Notes: generated from the letters alone by a model not told the origin. 64,000 nt of DNA from CAVRQM01 sp963838805 (GCA_963838805.1 CAWISK010000006.1:62001-126000), one strand, 5' to 3'. Shown: positions 31,052-42,678, counted from the stretch's first letter. Program-made: numbers and translations.

Positions 31052-32833
31052 TTGGCGCTGCCGGCCGCCTTTTTGGATGAGTTGCGCGCCCGCACGCCGA
31101 TGCAGGCCGTGGTGGCACGGCATGTCAAGCTGGCGCGCTCGGGGCGGCAGTGGAAGGGCTGCTGTCCCTTCCACGGCGAGAAGACGCCGAGCTTCTATGT
31201 CTATGACGACGGGTTCCATTGTTTCGGCTGCGGTGCGCATGGCGATGCGATCGGCTTCGTCATGCGCAGCCAGGGGGCGAGCTTCCCCGAAGCCGTGGCG
31301 CAATTGGCCGCCGAGGCGGGGCTGGAGGTGCCGAAGCCCACGCCGGAAGCCGCCGCCGCCGAGCGCCGCCGGCTTGACCTGCATGGCGTGCTGGACGCCG
31401 CCGCCGCCGCCTTTGCCCGGCGTCTGCGGGCGCCGGAGGGATCGGCGGCGCTGGAGTATCTGCGCCGCCGTGGGCTTGCCGAGACGACCATCGACGCCTG
31501 GCGGCTGGGCTGGTCGGGCGAGGGCAGGGGCGCCCTGGCCACCGAACTGGCGGGCCAATCGGTCACCCCGGCCCTGCTCGTCGAGGCCGGGCTGATGACC
31601 GAGCCGGAGCCGGGGCGGCAGCGTGACCTGTTCTTCGGGCGGGTGATGTTCCCGATCCACGACGCGCAAGGGCGGGTGATCAGCTTCGGCGGCCGGGTGC
31701 TGGGCGACGGGCAACCGAAATACCTGAACGGCCCGGAGACGGCGGTGTTCTCCAAGCGGCAGACGCTGTTCGGCCTGGACCGGGCGCGCGCAGCCGTGCG
31801 CAGCGGGCAGGAGGTCGTGGTGGTCGAGGGCTACCTGGACGTGATCGCGCTGCATCAGGCCGGGTTCACGGGCGCGGTGGCGCCGCTCGGCACGGCACTC
31901 ACCGAGGCGCAGGTCGAGGCGCTGTGGCGCCTCTCGCCCGCCCCGGTGCTGTGCTTCGACGGCGACGCGGCGGGCGGCCGGGCGGCCGAGCGGGCCATTT
32001 CTCTGGCTCTGCCGCTGCTGGCACCCGACCGCACGCTCAGGATCGCGCCTCTGCCTGCCGGACACGACCCGGACAGCTTGATCCGCGAGCGCGGGGCCAA
32101 AGCATTCGCGGACGCATTGGAACATGCCCGGCCCCTGGCCGAGGCCCTGTTCGAGCAGCAGCGCCAGGGAGCGCGGACGCCCGAGCAGCTCGCCGCCTGG
32201 AAAGAGCGGCTGGAGACGGCCGCAAGGCAGATCCGCCATCCCGGCCTCGCCTCCGAGTATCGCCGCGCCCTGCTGGACCACTTCTTCCAGGCGCGCCGCC
32301 GCCCTGCCGCGGGCCTTCGACCGGCCCGGGCGATCCGCCCGGTGCTTTCGGAGGCCACGGCCGACGCTCAGATCGGGCGGATCATCGTGTGCCTGCTGCT
32401 GCGCCACCCGGCCCTGCTGCGCGACGAGGAGGAGACGTTCGGCGCGCTGCCGCTGCCCGCGGATGTGCGCCCTTTGCAACAGGCCATGCTTGATTGGCTG
32501 CATGACGCGCAAAGCCTTGACGCGGCGGGGTTGATGAACCACCTGCGAGCATCCGGAGCCGCGGACCAGGCGGAGGCGCTTACGGCTGCCTTGTCCACCT
32601 CGATGCCGCCCGGCGCAAGAGAGGACGCGATGCCGGCCCAGGCGCTGGAGACCTTCTGGCATTTCGTGGGCCTGCTGCGCCGCACCCGGCTCGAGGCGGA
32701 ACTGGCGCAAGCCCAGCAGGCCCTGGCGCGGCGTTTCGACGAGGCGGCGCTGCGCCGTGTGGTGGCACTGCGCCGCGTGCAGGACCGTCTCTATGCGAGC
32801 GACCCGGACGGTTCCTCACCGTCCGGTCGTTGA
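31052..32833 (+). CDS. dnaG: DNA primase
   Basis: 593 residues, complete. DnaG makes RNA primers at the replication fork with DnaB. The N-terminal zinc ribbon (CHC2) is CPFHGEKTPSF...FHCFGCGAHGDAIGF at residues 38-70. The TOPRIM core has VVVVEGYLDVIALHQAGF and LCFDGDAAGGRAAERA, with the metal-binding Glu and Asp residues, and KYLNGPETAVFSKR is the RNA polymerase domain motif. The C-terminal 150 residues form the DnaB-binding helical bundle. The start is a TTG four bases after the yqeY stop and gives MALPAAFLDELRARTPM, the usual N-terminus; a later start would cut into the zinc domain. Confidence 0.95.
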   Translation: MALPAAFLDELRARTPMQAVVARHVKLARSGRQWKGCCPFHGEKTPSFYVYDDGFHCFGCGAHGDAIGFVMRSQGASFPEAVAQLAAEAGLEVPKPTPEAAAAERRRLDLHGVLDAAAAAFARRLRAPEGSAALEYLRRRGLAETTIDAWRLGWSGEGRGALATELAGQSVTPALLVEAGLMTEPEPGRQRDLFFGRVMFPIHDAQGRVISFGGRVLGDGQPKYLNGPETAVFSKRQTLFGLDRARAAVRSGQEVVVVEGYLDVIALHQAGFTGAVAPLGTALTEAQVEALWRLSPAPVLCFDGDAAGGRAAERAISLALPLLAPDRTLRIAPLPAGHDPDSLIRERGAKAFADALEHARPLAEALFEQQRQGARTPEQLAAWKERLETAARQIRHPGLASEYRRALLDHFFQARRRPAAGLRPARAIRPVLSEATADAQIGRIIVCLLLRHPALLRDEEETFGALPLPADVRPLQQAMLDWLHDAQSLDAAGLMNHLRASGAADQAEALTAALSTSMPPGAREDAMPAQALETFWHFVGLLRRTRLEAELAQAQQALARRFDEAALRRVVALRRVQDRLYASDPDGSSPSGR

Positions 32834-32877
32834 ACAGTTCTGGCGGCTGAACAGTTTTTACGGAGAAGATCCCGGCA

Positions 32878-34836
<1,959 letters not shown>

Positions 34837-34901
34837 GTCGCATCGTGGCGGTGTCTCGGCTGCTCGGTAGTGCGGAACCGGTGGTGCGCGTGGGTGTCAC
34901 T

Positions 34902-35432
34902 GTGACCTTTCTGCGCATGGATGCCGCACCCGCGCAGCCCGCGCCGCCGTTTCCCGATGGTGCGCGGGTCCGGGTGCGCCCGGATTGCTCGGTGGCGGAG
35001 TATCGCGCGCTGTACGACGGCGTCGGCGGCGAGTATTGCTGGTGGCTGCGCCGGGTGCTGTCCGATCAGGAATTGCAGGCGATGCTGCGTGCGCCCGCCG
35101 TCCTGATTCATGTGCTGGAGCATGATGGCCGGGCGGCGGGGTTTCACGAACTGGACCGGACCGGCTGGCCGGTGATGAACCTGAACTATTTCGGCCTTCT
35201 GCCGCATGCGGTGGGGCGCGGGCTGGGCCACCCGTTCCTGCGCCATGCCGTCGATACCGCGTTCGGGTTGGGCGCCAAGGCGCTCACGGTGAACACCTGC
35301 ACGGCCGACCATCCGCGCGCGCTGCCGACTTATCTGCGCGCCGGCTTCAAGACGCTGCGCAGCGTGCAGGAGGTGTGGCAGGTTCCCGAACGGCTCGGGC
35401 TGCGGATCCCGGACGGGTTGCGGGTGGCGTGA
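34902..35432 (+). CDS. GNAT family N-acetyltransferase
   Basis: A 176-residue GNAT-fold protein. It contains the strand LIHVLEHDGRAAGFHELD, LNYFGLLPHAVGRGLGHPFLRHAV (the acetyl-CoA loop, here GRGLGH) and VNTCTADHPRALPTYLRAGFKTLRS. The substrate is unknown. The start is uncertain: the GTG at 34902 was chosen because homologues begin with VTFLRM-like sequence; an ATG lies five codons on. Neither has a clear ribosome binding site. It follows rpoD by 65 bases and its stop overlaps an ATG of the next frame, although the peptidase probably starts 48 bases further down. Confidence 0.8.
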   Translation: MTFLRMDAAPAQPAPPFPDGARVRVRPDCSVAEYRALYDGVGGEYCWWLRRVLSDQELQAMLRAPAVLIHVLEHDGRAAGFHELDRTGWPVMNLNYFGLLPHAVGRGLGHPFLRHAVDTAFGLGAKALTVNTCTADHPRALPTYLRAGFKTLRSVQEVWQVPERLGLRIPDGLRVA

Positions 35433-35479
35433 TGAACGCGGCAGGCGGTCTTTGCGGCCGTCATTCGGGAGAGAAGGTC

Positions 35480-36526
35480 ATGCAGGTCCGATCGGCCGTC
35501 CTGGGCGCCGCGTATTTGGCGGGTTCGCTGCTCCTCCTCGCGCCTTCTGGCGCTCGCGCCGATGCTCCGGCGGCGACCCATCTCCCCGGCGTGTTCACTC
35601 ACCTTGCGGTTCCACCCTCGTTCGATCCGACGAGTGCCTCCCCGGACGAGCTGCGGGCTAACGGCTTCCCCCCGCGTCCTGACCGAAGGGCCGCACCGCG
35701 CGCGTTCGAGCGTTGGCGGCGCGCGGTGACATCCGGTGCCAGGCGCGTCCTGCCGACGCTGATCCAAACCGGGTTGCTGCATCGTCCGAAGATTCCGCGA
35801 GGCTCGAAGAACGGCATCGACTATTCGAGCAACTGGAGCGGCTACGCACTGCTCAACGGCGCTGCGGCCTATGGTTCAGCGTCGTTCTATTTCGTCATGG
35901 GTGATTTCGTCGTGCCGCGGGGGGAGCAGGCTTTCGGCGCCTGCACCGGGTCGTGGGAGCTTTCCGCGACATGGGTCGGCATTGACGGCTACAACTCCAA
36001 CGACGTGCCGCAGGCTGGCACAGAGGCGGACGCATATTGCGGCGGCGGCGTGACCACCCCCTACTACTCCGCAGGGTTCGAGTGGTACCCGAACTACGAG
36101 ATCGCGATCGGCGGATTTCCGATCTCGGCCGGCGACGACGTGTTCTTCGAGGTCTGGGACATCAATCCCACGGTCGGCGGCGTCTATCTCGTCGATTACA
36201 GTACCAATCAGTCGGCCAGTTTCGAGATGTACGCGCCGCCCGGTACCGCCTTGGTCGGTAACAGCGCGGAGTGGGTCGTCGAGCGGCCGAGCCTGGGTAA
36301 TTCGCTGCCGATGCTGGCGAACTACATCGAGGATTTTTTCGAGAGCGGCTACGCCGGGAATTTCCTCTCCCAGACCTCCGAGCCGGGGGCGCGGGTCGCG
36401 GCTGCCACGGTTCCGATCGTCATGCTGGACGCCAGCAACGCCGCGATCTCGACCCCGAGCCTGCTCGGCACCAGCGGGCTATGGTTCGATGACGGAAACT
36501 CGGCCCGCTACGCCGGCGCACCGTGA
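35480..36526 (+). CDS. G1 family (glutamic) endopeptidase, secreted
   Basis: 348 residues with a signal peptide (MQVRSAVLGAAYLAGSLLLLAPSGARA, cut before DAPAATH). A propeptide-like region follows to about residue 110, then the G1/eqolisin beta-sandwich domain (DYSSNWSGYALLNG, GSWELSATWVGIDGYNS, the catalytic Gln178 candidate in VPQAGTEAD, FEWYPNYE, and the AEWVVERPS stretch at 263-271 holding the catalytic Glu). These enzymes digest proteins at acid pH using a Gln/Glu pair and were first known from fungi. Their presence suggests an acidic habitat. GAGAAGG lies just before the chosen ATG. An upstream ATG at 35432 would add 16 residues and spoil the signal peptide. Confidence 0.85.
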   Translation: MQVRSAVLGAAYLAGSLLLLAPSGARADAPAATHLPGVFTHLAVPPSFDPTSASPDELRANGFPPRPDRRAAPRAFERWRRAVTSGARRVLPTLIQTGLLHRPKIPRGSKNGIDYSSNWSGYALLNGAAAYGSASFYFVMGDFVVPRGEQAFGACTGSWELSATWVGIDGYNSNDVPQAGTEADAYCGGGVTTPYYSAGFEWYPNYEIAIGGFPISAGDDVFFEVWDINPTVGGVYLVDYSTNQSASFEMYAPPGTALVGNSAEWVVERPSLGNSLPMLANYIEDFFESGYAGNFLSQTSEPGARVAAATVPIVMLDASNAAISTPSLLGTSGLWFDDGNSARYAGAP

Positions 36527-36584
36527 GGTCTTCGCGTCGCTTCGCGGGTTCCTGGCGCTGAGTGCTTGCTCAACAAAAACGACT

Positions 36585-37064
36585 TCAGACACGCTCCACG
36601 CGGCAAAGCATGCAACCGGGTTTCGCGGTGTGGACGTTTACGAACGCGGTCCGAGGATCGTCCAAGGCGCGCGTCAGCGCATGGTCAATCTCGTTGCCGT
36701 CGCCGGCATGGCCAAGGTCGTAGATGCACTGGTCGGCGCCATCGTACGCCCGCACCGAAACGAGACTGCCGCGGACGATCGGCGCGATCTCGTTGGTCCG
36801 CGCGAACTGCTCGCACGCATGGGCGTGAACAAAGATCGGGCTCGGGGTCCAGTAGATGCCCTTCGGCCGCGGCAGGTGGTACGAGCCAAGCAGCAATTCC
36901 TCGCCAGCATCGGCATAGCGCAGGCAATGCCGGCAGGGCGACGCGGAGCCCGCCATCACCCCCGCCACCATCCGGCGCAGCGTGTTACCGGCATCGTCCA
37001 CGCCGGTGCGGTTCCAGCGCTCGGCCAGCTCGCTCGGGATCGGGACGCAGCGGAAATCCGGCAT
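36585..37064 (-). CDS. DUF1203 domain-containing protein
   Basis: 159 residues covering the whole DUF1203 domain. Features are FRCVPIPSELAERW at the start, SPCRHCLRYADAGEELLLGSYHLPRP, PIFVHAHACEQF, and the conserved ending DPRTAFVNVHTAKPGCMLCRVERV. The function is unknown. The ATG at 37064 is preceded by AGAAGGAT. The gene reads toward the G1 peptidase (tail to tail) and lies downstream of the DUF1194 gene on the same strand, 106 bases away, so the two may be co-transcribed. Confidence 0.85.
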   Translation of the reverse strand: MPDFRCVPIPSELAERWNRTGVDDAGNTLRRMVAGVMAGSASPCRHCLRYADAGEELLLGSYHLPRPKGIYWTPSPIFVHAHACEQFARTNEIAPIVRGSLVSVRAYDGADQCIYDLGHAGDGNEIDHALTRALDDPRTAFVNVHTAKPGCMLCRVERV

Positions 37065-37170
37065 GGAAATATCCTTCTGTCTGCTGGCCCGAAACTCGCG
37101 ATCACGCCGACTGCTCGCGATCCGTTTCTTGCGCGGGAAACGGACATGTTCGCGGCCGCGATGCCGCTGC

Positions 37171-37788
37171 CTATGCCACCTCCTGCTGCAATTTCTGGCG
37201 CATCCCCTCGGCGAAGCCAGCATAGTCCTTGCACGCCAGCGCGAAGGAATCCGGGCCGCCGGTCACCTCGCGCGTGTAGCTCTCCACCAGATCCGGCTCT
37301 TCGTGCAGCACGCACAGCCCGTTGATCGTCGTCCCCGATGCCGCCAGGCGATCGCGGATCGGTGCCGGCGGCGGGCCGTCATTGGAGCGGCCGTCGCCTG
37401 CCACGTCGATGATCCGTCGCCGCGCCGCCCCGGGCAGGGAGGCCAACAGCCGCTCGCAGGCGAGCAGGGCCGAGCCGATCGCCGTGGTGCCGGCGGGCAC
37501 GGTGCGCGGCACGTCGGCCACGGCGTTGGCGAAGGCGTCCAGATCGGAGCCGGAGCCGAGCCGCGTCCAGCCGATCAGCAGGTCTTGCGCGCCCGGCCCG
37601 GACCATAGCAGCACAGCGCACAGGCTGCCGCGCAACGGGCCTTGCAACAGGCCGCGCGCCACTTCCTCGTCGCGCAACGCTCTCGCGCAGCCTTGGGCAA
37701 TCAGACCGAACTCGTCGTAGGTGACGCTGGCCGATCCGTCGAACGCCAGAAGCAGGGCGAGGTCAACCGCGTTCATGGCAGCGGACAT
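37171..37788 (-). CDS. DUF1194 domain-containing protein (von Willebrand A-like)
   Basis: 205 residues. The domain begins with VDLALLLAFDGSASV, a MIDAS-like DxSxS metal site as in von Willebrand A domains. GTTAIGSALLACERLL (the second MIDAS threonine) and RRRIIDVAGDGRSNDG follow. The usual DUF1194 protein is secreted with a signal peptide. Here no good signal is visible from either candidate ATG (37788 or 37776), so the protein may be cytoplasmic or the true start may lie elsewhere. The function is unknown. It is transcribed divergently from the crotonase gene with only 49 bases between the starts. Confidence 0.82.
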   Translation of the reverse strand: MSAAMNAVDLALLLAFDGSASVTYDEFGLIAQGCARALRDEEVARGLLQGPLRGSLCAVLLWSGPGAQDLLIGWTRLGSGSDLDAFANAVADVPRTVPAGTTAIGSALLACERLLASLPGAARRRIIDVAGDGRSNDGPPPAPIRDRLAASGTTINGLCVLHEEPDLVESYTREVTGGPDSFALACKDYAGFAEGMRQKLQQEVA

Positions 37789-37837
37789 GGAGCGGCAAAT
37801 GTGCGATTCCAGGCCGGCGGGGGTGGGGTGCGGCCAG

Positions 37838-38496
37838 ATGGGCGACGGCAAGCTGACGGTCGAGACGATGGATGGCGTGGGCCTGCTGACATTCTGCGGC
37901 AGCGATCCGCGCAACGCCCTGACGCCGGCGGTGTGGCAGGCGCTCGCCGAGGCGGTGGCGCGACTGGACGCGGACCCGGGGGTGGGAGTGCTGGTGCTGA
38001 CCGGAGCGGGGCACGTGGCGTTCGCGACCGATCCGGCCGATCCCGGTGCGCAGTACCGGCATTATGGACGCGCCGCCGGCCGACACGGCGGCACGTGCCG
38101 CCTGCGCGCGGCTGCGGACCTGCGGCAAGCCGGTGCTGGCGCGGCTGCGTGGCGAGTGCATCGGCGGCGGCCTCGCCGTGGCACTGTGCGCCGATATCCG
38201 CATCGCCGCCGCGGATACCGGCTTCGCGCTGACCGGCGCCCGCGCCGCGGCGCTGGATGCCGAGCGCCTGTTGCTGGAGACAGTAGGGGCGACGCAGGCC
38301 CGCTATCTGCTGCTGACCGGCGAACGGATCGAGGCACCGGAGGCGCTGCGCATCGGCCTCGTGGCGCGCGTGGTGCCCGATGCCGACCTGTCCGACACGG
38401 TTGCCGATCTGGCGCGGCAACTGGCGGACGCGGACGCTGACACCATGCGCGCGAGCAAGCAGGCGATCGCACGACTTGCGGGAGTGCGCACCATAG
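37838..38496 (+). CDS. Enoyl-CoA hydratase/isomerase family protein, frameshifted
   Basis: About 218 residues after two one-base edits. Crotonase fold: DGVGLLTFCGSDPRNALTPAVWQALAEAV, VGVLVLTGAGHVAF, GKPVLARLRGECIGGGLAVALCADIRIAAADTGF (oxyanion-hole segment), ATQARYLLLTGERIEAPEALRIGLVARVV, and a C-terminal MRASKQAIARL helix. One base dropped near 38060 joins PGAQYR to IMDAPPADTAARAA. The frame then runs on without a proper end; a second dropped base near 38480 gives a stop at 38494-38496, five bases before the converging stop of the next gene. The protein is shorter than most (about 255), so a missing piece is possible. The substrate is unknown. Confidence 0.7.
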
Positions 38497-38501
38497 GTCG
38501 C

Positions 38502-39425
38502 TCAGCCCGCATCAAGCCGTGCCGGGAAACCGGGTGCCCGCAGATCGGTGCCCAGCGCATCCTCCAGCAGTTTCACCACCATCGACGACCACGCGGAGCC
38601 CCCATATTGCGAACGGGCGCGGATGAACGTCTGCGCCGTCATCCCGGCAAGGTCGAGCGGCACGCCGAACTCGCGGCCGAACTGCATCGCGAATCCCAGA
38701 TCCTTGCAGGCGAGATCCATCGTGAAGGCGATGTCGTAGCTGCCGTTCAGGATCAGCTGGCTCTCGGTCTCATGCACGAAGCTGTTGCCGGAGCTGGCCT
38801 TGATGGCATGGAACGCCTGCGCGAGATCGAGGCCGCCGCGGCGCGCCAGCATCAGCGCCTCGCCGGCCGCGACCAGATGGATGAAGGCGAGCATGTTGGT
38901 GATGACCTTCATCACCGACGCGCTGCCCAGCGGCCCCATGTGGAAAATCTGTTTGCCCATCGCCGCAAACGCCGGGCGGTGCGCCGCGAACACCGCCGCA
39001 TCGCCGCCGACCAGCACGGTGATCTGCCCCGATGCCGCCAGATGCACACCGCCGGTCACCGGAGCCTCCAGCGTGCTGACGCCGCGCTCAGCGGCGAGCG
39101 CCGCGAGCCGCGCGATCTCGTGCCGGTCGGTGGTGCTCATTTCGATCCAGGTGCCGCCCGCGCGCAGTCCGGCAAGCACGCCCTGCGCGCCGGTCAGCAC
39201 GGCAGCGGAGGCGGAAGGCGAGGGCAGGCAGGTGATGACGGCATCCGCGCCGGCAGCCGCTTCCCGCGGCGAGGCGCCCCACGCCGCGCCCTGCGCCAGC
39301 AGCGGTGCAGCGGCCTGCCGATCGAGGTCGTGCACGGTCACGTCGAGGCCGGCGCGCACCAGACTTGCGGCCAGGTGCCCGCCGAGATGGCCAAGGCCGA
39401 TGAACCCGTAGCGCATGGGTTTCAT
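38502..39425 (-). CDS. NAD(P)-dependent beta-hydroxyacid dehydrogenase
   Basis: 307 residues of the 3-hydroxyisobutyrate dehydrogenase / tartronate-semialdehyde reductase family. The Rossmann motif is GFIGLGHLGGHLAASL at residues 6-21, and VTVHDLDR (Asp or Arg after strand 2) and the substrate motif EAPVTGGVHLAASGQITVLVGG follow. The catalytic Lys is in GSASVMKVITNML, with Asn four residues on. It likely oxidises or reduces a short beta-hydroxy acid produced by the neighbouring sugar-acid enzymes. It is the last gene of the EamA-ADH-racemase operon, 23 bases after the previous stop. GAAAGCGGA precedes the chosen ATG. Confidence 0.87.
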   Translation of the reverse strand: MKPMRYGFIGLGHLGGHLAASLVRAGLDVTVHDLDRQAAAPLLAQGAAWGASPREAAAGADAVITCLPSPSASAAVLTGAQGVLAGLRAGGTWIEMSTTDRHEIARLAALAAERGVSTLEAPVTGGVHLAASGQITVLVGGDAAVFAAHRPAFAAMGKQIFHMGPLGSASVMKVITNMLAFIHLVAAGEALMLARRGGLDLAQAFHAIKASSGNSFVHETESQLILNGSYDIAFTMDLACKDLGFAMQFGREFGVPLDLAGMTAQTFIRARSQYGGSAWSSMVVKLLEDALGTDLRAPGFPARLDAG

Positions 39426-39447
39426 TCCGCTTTCAGGAACGCTCCGC

Positions 39448-40660
39448 TCAATCAGGATTTCCGACCGGGCCGTAGACCGGCACCAGATGCAGCTCCGACG
39501 CCGGTCCAGGGATGGCGGCGCGCCACATCCTCGTCGAGTTCCACGCCCAGCCCGGGCGCGTCCGGCACGATCACGTAGCCGTTCTCCCAGCGGATCGGCG
39601 ATTTCAGCAGTTCGGCATGGAAGCCGTCCCAGATGCCGATACTCTCCAGGATGAGAAAATTCGGGCTGCACGCGCTGATCTGGATGTTCGCGGCACCCTC
39701 GATCGGCCCGCAATACAGATGCGGCGCGATCTGCGCGTAGTGGGCTTCCGCCATGCCGGCGATCTTCTTCGCCTCCAGCAGCCCGCCCACGCGACCGAGC
39801 GCCATTTGCAGGATCGAGGCGGCGCGCAATTCCAGCACGCGGGCGAATTCGTATTTCGTGGTCAGCCGCTCGCCGGTGGCGATCGGAATGCAGGTCTGCC
39901 GCGCGACGGCTGCCATTTCTTCGGGCATTTCGGGCGGCACCGGCTCCTCGAACCAGAGGGGATCATACGGTTCCAGCCGCCGTGCCATGCGGATCGCGCC
40001 GGAGGTCGTGAACTGTCCGTGCGTGCCGAACAGCAGGTCGCAGCGCGTGCCGACCGCCTCGCGGATGCGCCGGCAGAACGCCTCGGACAGCGCCATGCGC
40101 TCCAGGCTGGGCTGGCGGGGGTCGAAGGTCGAATAGGCTCCGGCCGGATCGAACTTGACCCCGGTGAATCCCATCGCGACGTACTCCGCCGCCCGTTCGG
40201 CCGCTGCATCGGGATCGCGGTACACCGCGGCGTCGCTGTAGGCGTGGCCCTCGGTGTCGTTCGGATACAGGTAGGTGTAGGTGCGCAGCCGCTCGTGGAC
40301 GCGGCCGCCGAGCAGCGCATGTACCGGCTTGTCCAGCGCCTTGCCCACGATGTCCCACAGCGCCATCTCGATGCCCGACAGGACGCCGAGCAGCGAGATG
40401 TCCGGCCGCAGCGAGTAGCCCTGGCCGTAGATGTTGCGCCATAGCGTCTCGATGCCGAACGGGTCGGCGCCGTCCACATGGCGCTCGAACACGTCCTCGA
40501 TCATGCGGACGACGGTGCGCGGGCCGAAGCTTGCCGTGTACACCTCGCCGTAACCCGTGATGCCGTTGTCGGTGACGAGCTTCAGGAAAATGAAGTAGCG
40601 GCCGCCCCGGAACGGCGGCGGATTGCCGACGATGAAGGTCTCCAGTTCACGGATGCGCAT
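39448..40660 (-). CDS. Mandelate racemase/muconate lactonizing enzyme family protein
   Basis: 403 residues after correction, enolase superfamily. The N-terminal capping domain (RELETFIVGNPPPFRGGRYFIFLKLVTDNGITGYGE) is followed by the barrel with the KFDPAG Lys motif, metal ligands in DLLFGTHGQFTT, WFEEPVPPEMPEEM and ATGERLTTKYEF, and HLYCGPIEGAAN near the end. This set resembles galactonate/gluconate dehydratase-like members. The exact sugar acid cannot be told. One extra base near 39500 changes the last residues; dropping it gives TGSELHLVPVYGPVGNPD and a stop at 39448. The start lies one base before the stop of the upstream alcohol dehydrogenase gene on this strand. Confidence 0.87.
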
Positions 40661-40661
40661 G

Positions 40662-41743
40662 TCAGAACACGATCACGTTGCGCAGGGCCTGTCCCTGGCG
40701 CACCGAGGCGATCGCCTCGTTGATCTGATCCAGCCGGTAGCGTCCGGAAATCAGTTCGTCCAGCTTCAGCCTGCCCTGGCGATACAGCTCGATGATCTTC
40801 GGCACATCGATCTGGATGCGCGCCGAGCCCATCTTGGAGCCGAGGATGCGCTGGCCGTAGGCGGCGAGAGAGCTCGGATCGAACGCCGTGGTGACGCCGG
40901 AGGCCGGCATGCCGACGATCACCACGTTGCCGTTGCGCTTCATCAGGTCGAACGCCTGCTCGATCGCTGCTTTCGCGCCGACGGTCACGAACACGTAGTC
41001 GGCGCGGCGGTCCCCCGTGTATTCCGCGACGCGCGCGGCCACGTCGTCGGTGCCGGCGTCGATCGTGTGCGTGGCACCGAATTGCCGCGCCGCCGCGAGC
41101 TTGGCGGGCGACAGATCGACGGCGATGATCGGCGAGGCGCCGGCCAAGGCCGCACCCTGCACGCTGTTCAGCCCGACGCCACCGGCGCCGATCACCACGA
41201 CGCTGCTGCCGGCGCGCACGCCGGCTGTGTTCACCACGGCACCGAGGCCGGTGATGACGCCGCAGGCGATCAGCGAGGCGCTGTCGAGCTTGCACGTCGC
41301 GCGGGATCGCCACCGCCTGCGACGCCTCGACCACGACATACTCGGCGAAGGCGCCGGTGCGCATCCCATGCACGATCGTCTCGCCCGAGGCCGACCGCAG
41401 CGGGCTTTGCCGGTCCAGCGGGAACACAGTCTCGCAGAAGACCGGCGCCCCTTCGGCGCAACTCGGGCAATGCCCGCAGGAGCGGATCAGCGTGACCACG
41501 ACATGATCGCCGGTGCGCAGATGCGTGACAGCCGGCGCCGACCTCCTCGACGATTCCGGCGGCTTCGTGGCCGTACACGGCGGGCAGCGTGCCGCCCCAG
41601 GCGCCCTCGATGTAGTGGATATCGCTATGGCAGATGGCGCAGGCGGCCAGGCGCACCTTGATCTCGCCGGCTTGGGGCGCCGCGAGTTCGACGTCCTCGA
41701 TGGTGAGCGGTGCGCCGAAGGCGCGGCAGACAGCGGCTTTCAT
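40662..41743 (-). CDS. Zinc-dependent alcohol dehydrogenase, frameshifted
   Basis: 359 residues after two one-base edits, the class III-like MDR zinc enzyme family. It has the catalytic zinc ligands in ACAICHSD and YGHEAAGIVEEVG, structural zinc cysteines in RSCGHCPSCAEGAPVFC, SLIACGVITGLGAVVNTAGV, and the NAD motif VVIGAGGVGLNSVQGAALAGA with an acidic IAVDLS. Dropping a base near 41530 joins EVGAG to VTHLRTGDHVVVT, and dropping one near 41289 joins IPRDVQ to LDSASLIACG. Both restore perfect family sequence. Its ATG overlaps the EamA stop in ATGA. A role in sugar-alcohol or aldehyde oxidation is inferred from context. Confidence 0.88.
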
Positions 41744-42678
41744 TCCGATCGTTCTCCCTTGGGCAACAAGGGTGCGGTCGCGACGAGCGTCCTGTCGAGA
41801 GGGTGCCTGTTGCTTCGACGCGGGCCGCGCGTGGCGATCACGGCGCCCGCCACCACCAGCACCGCGGCACCCAGCAACGCGACACTGGGCCGCGCCTGGC
41901 CAAATCCGATCAGCAGCGCGGTCGAGAGCAGCGGCGCCAGATAGGACAATGCCCCCAGCACCGCCAGCCGCCCGTGCTTCGTTGCGTGGTCCCAGGCGAA
42001 GAACGCGAGCCCGACCGGCCCCGCGCCAAGTGCCGCGACGGCGGCCCATTGCCGGCCATCCGGCAGCACCGGCTGCTCGAACGCCAGCGTGCAGGCCAGA
42101 CCCGCCAGCGCCACAGCGCCGCAGATGCCGGCGATGGGCTCGCTCCTCTGCCCGGCGAAGCGGCGGTTGAGCACGGAATAGCCGGACCACACCAGCGCGC
42201 AGCCCAGCGCCGCCAGCGCGCCGAGGCCGCGCGCGCCGGGCGCCGGATCATGGCCGCGCAGCACGATCAGGGCCGTCCCCGCCAGGCCCAGGGCAGCACC
42301 GGCGAGATGGCGGACATGCAGCCGCTCGCCGGGCAAGGCCGCCGCGAACAGCACGATCAGCAGCGGCCAGAGATAGGCGATCAGGCTGGCCTCGGCGGGT
42401 GCGGCGTTGTTCAGCGCCAGGAAATACAGCGCGTGATAGCCGAACAGCCCGATGAACCCCAGCCACCACGCCCGCCACGGCAGCGCGAGCCGTGCCGGCG
42501 TCGCCCGCCCCCGCAGCGCCAGCAGGGCCATGCTGCCCAGGCAGGCCACGCCGAAGCTCAGCGCCAGCAGCTCGAACGGCGGCAGGCCGCGCGTCTGCGT
42601 GGTGAGCAGCGCGAGTGCCGACCAGAGCAGGATGGAGACGGCGCCGATCAGGGTCGCTGCATCCGTTCCCCGTGCCAT
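41740..42678 (-). CDS. EamA/DMT family transporter
   Basis: 312 residues with about ten predicted membrane helices in two EamA repeats. The first has LIGAVSILLWSALALL, FGYHALYFLALNNAAPAEASLIAYLWPLLIVLFAAALPGERL, HLAGAALGLAGTALIVL; the second has GALAALGCALVWSGYSVLNRRF and SYLAPLLSTALLIGFG. DMT carriers export or import amino acids, sugars or metabolites; the substrate is not predictable. AAGGA lies upstream of the chosen ATG. First gene of the operon with the alcohol dehydrogenase; divergent from btuF across 65 bases. Confidence 0.87.
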   Translation of the reverse strand: MARGTDAATLIGAVSILLWSALALLTTQTRGLPPFELLALSFGVACLGSMALLALRGRATPARLALPWRAWWLGFIGLFGYHALYFLALNNAAPAEASLIAYLWPLLIVLFAAALPGERLHVRHLAGAALGLAGTALIVLRGHDPAPGARGLGALAALGCALVWSGYSVLNRRFAGQRSEPIAGICGAVALAGLACTLAFEQPVLPDGRQWAAVAALGAGPVGLAFFAWDHATKHGRLAVLGALSYLAPLLSTALLIGFGQARPSVALLGAAVLVVAGAVIATRGPRRSNRHPLDRTLVATAPLLPKGERSE

